This document shows positions 60,001 through 64,000 of a stretch of 64,000 nucleotides of DNA, piece by piece. The translations under genes and the position numbers were made by a program. This stretch comes from Manihot esculenta (lineage: Eukaryota > Streptophyta > Magnoliopsida > Malpighiales > Euphorbiaceae): contig NC_035168.2 of the NCBI RefSeq assembly GCF_001659605.2, positions 8,488,058 to 8,552,057 of the forward strand, read 5' to 3'. The notes below the pieces were generated by a model, which searched no databases, was not told where the DNA came from, and saw only the letters and a list, made by a program, of their open reading frames with translations. Positions within the stretch are counted from its first letter, which is position 1; every line of letters begins with the position of its first letter.

Positions 60001-60375
60001 GCCACCGTTTTAGACTTATTTTTATAGTAGCAATTATAATGAAATATATTATGAAAAAAATATTACAAAATATAAAAATATATTTTATAGTTTTATCAAT
60101 TTTTCACGTATTTTTTATTTATTTCAAAATTTATAATTTAATTTTATATTAAAGTAATATTTTGTGATATAAATTTCATGTTAATAACATAAATTTTATA
60201 TTAAAGTAATATATTGTGATATGAGTTTCATGTTAGTATATAATTTAAAAATTGCCACCGTTTACTAATAATATGATATTATTTTAATATAAAATTAAAT
60301 TATAAATTTTAAAATAAATTATTAAAATAAAAAATTGATAAAATTATAAAATATTTAAATATATAAAATATATAT
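60001..60375. repeat. AT-rich inverted-repeat element with internal direct repeats
   Basis: The arm at 60079-60160 is the imperfect reverse complement of 60272-60372. Between them lie two 43-bp direct repeats (60141-60183 and 60193-60235). GCCACCGTTT occurs near both sides (60001 and 60254). Foldback/MITE-like; no target-site duplication found. Confidence 0.5.
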
Positions 60376-60875
60376 TCACGTGTATAATGCAGCTTTATTT
60401 CGCCGTCCACAAGTATAACATCACTAAGCAATAAATGCATATATATTTATCTCTTTACTAATGTGGTTGTGTGAATGGATTCCACTAGCAAGCTTTTGTT
60501 AATTTTGGTGTTGCTGCTTCGTGAGAACTAAAGGAAACGTCATTGTAGCTATAGCTAATATTGGATATAGATTATCCTTTACTTCCAATTCATTACTACT
60601 CTTGCAAACGTTCATCATGATATATATATAAAGTAAATTTAAAATAATAATGCTAAGACTTTGCTGTGTATTTGGATTTGACTATTGCTGGGAAGATGAG
60701 CTACAGCCGAATTGCTTTGGAATATGGTAACTTAGGATTAATCAATACGATCTCAGGGAAGTTAACTGTGTTTAGCAAGTGTGAGGACTATTATTAGTTG
60801 TATTTTAGGATATTTTGTTTCGATTCTGATTTTGAAAGTATATTGAAGGAGTAGAATTGTTTCGGTTAAAGAAAT
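60376..60875. other. Spacer left of the MULE
   Basis: Nothing recognised. The nine bases before the MULE end, TAAAGAAAT (60867-60875), are the predicted target-site duplication. Confidence 0.4.
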
Positions 60876-60990
60876 GGGAGATTTACAATTTAGTCTCTGA
60901 ATTTTGTCATTATTAATAAGTCAGTCCCTCGATTTTCAGAAACGTATTAAAACGTCCTTACATAATCAAACCGTTAACAAATCAGTTCTT
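60876..60990. repeat. Left terminal inverted repeat of the MULE
   Basis: Shares GGGAGATTTAC-ATTTAGT and TATTAATAAGTCAGTC-CT-ATTTTCAGAAAC-TATTAAAA with the ends of the intron MULE at 53340-54032. Confidence 0.7.
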
Positions 60991-61098
60991 CTATCTACTA
61001 TTACCCTCTTTTCTGTTAAAAATAAAATGAAAATGAGAGAGAATATTTTAAAAATCCAATTTTACCATTTTCAATCCCTATTTAAACATGCATTCTCA

Positions 61099-61589
61099 AT
61101 GGTGAGGTTGAGTCGCCATTACAGTCCGATTACAACCTTGGAAGCAACCTCTCATCATCCCTTGGCAGGCAATCCTCCATTTACTCTCTCACCCTCGACG
61201 AGTTTCAGCATACTCTCTGTGAAGGACTATCTTCAACATCGATCAAGTACTGAAAAGATCCAACCTCCGTTCATAATAGCCGACGATCAAGCACCTAAAG
61301 GATCCATTCTACCTTGGCGAGAATGTTTGGCATCAATGGATCGATGGAAAGCTGGGATGGTGGTTACATGAATGTGAATTGCTGCTATGGGAAAAGAGCG
61401 GGGATTCGCATATCTGAATTTGTTAGTAATCCAAAAAAATTATATTATTACTGTCGAGATAACAAATATGAGTCATTCCTTGGGTGGTGCATTTCAACAA
61501 ATGTTAACTCTCCAACATCAAACAGTATAGGTGAAGGGTTAGAGGTATTCAAGGCCAACTTATTAAGGACGATTGCAGAGACTAAATAA
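61099..61589 (+). pseudogene. GRF-type zinc-finger ORF of the MULE, decayed
   Basis: A 91-codon frame at 61314-61589 carries a GRF-like zinc-finger pattern: Cys pair at NCCYGKRAG, RISEFVSNPKKLYYYC, then FLGW. The later Cys expected a few residues after YYYC appears replaced by Tyr (DNKYES). An upstream frame from the ATG at 61099 lies in a different phase, so the gene is probably frameshifted around 61310. GRF fingers bind nucleic acid, and GRF-domain ORFs occur in plant transposons. After the stop at 61587 the sequence carries a 120-bp-spaced direct repeat (61629-61680 and 61750-61800). Confidence 0.6.
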
Positions 61590-61849
61590 GAGTTGATGAA
61601 GATTAATGAAGAGATAAAAAAAATTACATGTAAAGCTGCAGAAGATTGAAACTATTTTGAACCAGATGAAGCATTGTATGATAATTATGTTGTTACTCTT
61701 GCTAGTGTTTGCTGTAAAAACACCATAAAAAGTTGTTTATATGCACTATATAAAGCTGCAGAAGGTAGAAGTTATTTTGAACCAGATTGTAGTATGTTCT
61801 TTATGTATGAATGTATGAACGAATTATGTATTATTTATCTAAGTTAGAT

Positions 61850-62471
61850 ATGTTAAACTTTAGCATATTAGATTCTTGTAAGTGAATGGTTAAAATGAAG
61901 GACCAAACAGTTGTAATGATTCAAAACTGAAGGACTTAATAGTTCCGAAATTTAATATATAAGGACTGAAAAATTGAAAACTTTAAAACTTAAAGGATTG
62001 AGAAATTTTGAATATTTAAATAGATGGACTAATAAGTTATAAAATTAAAAGTAATAGAAGAGTGATAATGTTACATTTATCCAACTGTAACTTAATATCA
62101 AGTACAAACAAATTTTATAAATGCACAATGAATAAAATTGGAGTTGAACAAAGGAAATTAAAAGCATAACTTCATTAATATGTCCTTTTTGTTCAAATAT
62201 GTATTACAAAATCAGACTTGATTATTATAATATCATACATCTATTACTGCCATATTAATGATCAAGTAAGGCCAATATATGTAGCACTGTACCGATATCT
62301 ATGATAAACTCCAAAAAAAAAAAAAATCTGTGCACAGATTTACAATCTTCCCAAATAGACAAAAATCTCAATCCAATGCTCCAAAATACATGTTTTCCCA
62401 AAATGTACAAACTATACCCCATCAACTAACAACATTCTCAAAAAATATTATTTGGTATTTCAAAGGCTCTT
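61850..62471. other. Region between the convergent MULE genes
   Basis: AT-rich. Phrases of the type AAGGACTGAAAAATTG and GATGGACTAATAAGTTA (61900-62090) resemble MULE terminal-repeat style. No gene. Confidence 0.35.
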
Positions 62472-64000
62472 TTAGATAGTTCGTCCACCACTTGATCCTA
62501 CAGTATTAATCACTCTTAAAGTCCCTGCACCTGATGCAGTATTGTGTTTTCTCTTCTTTTGACTAGCAGCCATATTTGCCTGCAATTAGAAAAATACATA
62601 AAAGGCTAAAAAAGTTAAAATAGATTCATTATATGCAAGCAAACAAATGTATACATACCCTAACAGCAGCATTTGACAAGTTCTCTTATTATGGCCTGTT
62701 CGTAAGCACCTAGCACAAGTGACAATTGCTATCCTCCTTCCTCTTGCTGGTGGTTCACTCTCATCTCTCTTTCTAGCCTTCCTTGGCCTTCCTGGTTACC
62801 TTCTCAAAGGAGGTGGCAACATTGATGGGTGTTCATTATCAGGTTCAAGATTAGTTTGAGGAATAGGATGTATGGCACCTGCATAAACTCTTGAATAACA
62901 CTGCACAGTGTAATATTCATGGCAAAACTCTTCAATATTACCCCTAACATATGCAATTGCTCTAGCAGCATGCTTGCATGGTAAACCACTTATATTCCAC
63001 CATCCACAACTACATATCCTTTTAGCTAAACTTACAGCAAACCTACATGGACCCTCATGAATCTCATACTTTTCATTTCTACTAGGGAGCAACTTAAGAA
63101 ACCTACTGGCAGTAATGATTTTATTCAATACTTTCTTTGTTCTTGGTATAACTATCTCTTCCCAGGTTTGAGCTTTAGCAAATCTTTTATGCAACCTAAC
63201 TATACATTTCTGCCTAATAGATTCAATAATATTGATAATAGACAAACCTCTCAATTTCACTATCCATGCATTGAATGATTCGGTTATGTTGTTAGTATAA
63301 TTGTCACACTTAGCTTCAGGCTAGAATGCATGTCTATTCCATTGACTGAATGGTATGTTGATCAACCAGTCATATGGCTTTTGATCTCACTTGGGCTTCA
63401 AATTCTTCATGTGAAGCCAAAACTCATACGAATGAGTACTCTTTGCAGCATTCCAAAAATCATCTCTGAGCATGAGTTCAGGGAACTCTTTCTTGATATT
63501 CATGTATAAATGCCTGCAACAAACTCTATGAGATGCATTGAGGAATATATTTTTGACAGCATCAACGAGTCCCTACAACCAAAAAAATAGTTAGTAACTT
63601 AAATTTTTAGCATATAATTCAATATGCTTAATTAAAAAAAAATTGAATATTAATTCATACATTTTGCCTATCTGACAAAATAGTTAAAGGCCTATCTCAG
63701 TTCCTCCACCAATGCAAAAATAAAGATTCTCTAGGAAAAATGTCCAGCTATCACTACATTCTGCTTCAACTATAGAAAATGCAAGAGGTAGCACACCTCT
63801 ATTTCCATCCAATATGACTGCAACTAGGAAAATCCCTCCATATGGACTCTTCAAGTGACAACCATCTAATCCTATAAAGGGTCTGCAACCATTCTCAAAT
63901 CCAGACTTTATAGCATCAAACATAGCCCATATTCTTTGAAAAACAAAAGGATCATCTCATTAACCTTTAGAGCTAGCTGAATTTTTACAACTGTACCTGG
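62472..64000 (-). pseudogene. MULE (Mutator-like) transposase, C-terminal part, pseudogene
   Basis: Minus-strand remains of a MURA-type DDE transposase. In order: FIGLDGCHLKSPYGG with the first catalytic Asp (63684-63923), SDRQ with the second Asp just before an intron (63573-63660), HRVCCRHL, the catalytic Glu in NNITESFNAW, the SWIM zinc finger CSCGWWNISGLPCKHA, and a zinc knuckle CARCLRTGHNKRTC. A second intron (62580-62658) precedes a short last exon ending TAA at 62472. Damage: in-frame stops at 63387-63389, 63321-63323 and 62796-62798, a frameshift with a TGA near 63690, and an apparent one-base loss just after the knuckle. All three catalytic residues remain readable. The N-terminal part lies right of the window. 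Confidence 0.85.

Larger units (their letters stand above)
60876..64000 (-). mobile_element. MuDR-like MULE, left part, decayed
   Basis: Left terminal repeat from GGGAGATTTACAATTTAG (60876), then a GRF-type ORF on +, then a convergent MULE transposase on - that leaves the window at 64000. Convergent genes, each starting near a terminal repeat, are the layout of maize MuDR. That all parts belong to one element is inferred; the right terminal repeat is not in the window. Confidence 0.65.

Overview
This is nuclear DNA from a eudicot plant. It holds intron-containing plant genes (exocyst SEC15A and a PIG-L-type GPI de-N-acetylase), chromodomain Ty3/Gypsy and Ty1/Copia retrotransposons, an L1-type LINE relic, MULE and hAT elements, and very AT-rich spacers. 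Protein similarity suggests Malpighiales, perhaps Euphorbiaceae such as cassava. That placement rests on recalled similarity and is weak.

Layout. 1-5665: right part of a + strand Gypsy chromovirus (element A) with its 3' LTR. 5666-13237: a second copy of the same family on the minus strand (element B) with one uninterrupted 1,670-codon gag-pol and its 5' LTR. A sits six bases inside the outer end of B's 3' LTR. 13238-17338: spacer, 5' UTR intron and intronless CDS of SEC15A. 17339-18870: 3' flank.

18870-44100 is a nest. A decayed LINE is split by a Copia element (E, 20243-43253). E's leader is split by a solo Gypsy LTR (D), and D is split by a complete Gypsy element (C, 23634-33457). E's 3' LTR carries a second Gypsy solo LTR (F, 39358-41633). 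C, D and F each have exact 5-bp target-site duplications (AATGC, CAAAA, GTAGT), so the insertion order can be read directly. A 193-bp hAT-like element lies in the right half of the LINE.

45098-56779: the PIG-L gene, ten coding exons (257 aa), with a 4.35-kb eighth intron that contains a 693-bp non-autonomous MULE. 56780-60875: AT-rich spacer with dispersed AT repeats, a (TA)n tract and an inverted-repeat element. 60876-64000: left part of a decayed MuDR-like element: a terminal repeat related to the MULE in the PIG-L intron, a GRF-type zinc-finger ORF on +, and a convergent MULE transposase pseudogene on - that runs off the right edge.

The two host genes are functionally unrelated: SEC15A tethers secretory vesicles at the plasma membrane, and PIG-L makes the second intermediate of the GPI anchor in the ER. 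Everything else is transposon-derived. The most notable features are clustered GCC-box-like palindromes beside the TATA box of every Gypsy LTR, and a minisatellite slot at one LTR position that holds a different repeat unit in each sub-lineage. I found no rRNA, tRNA or CRISPR loci.
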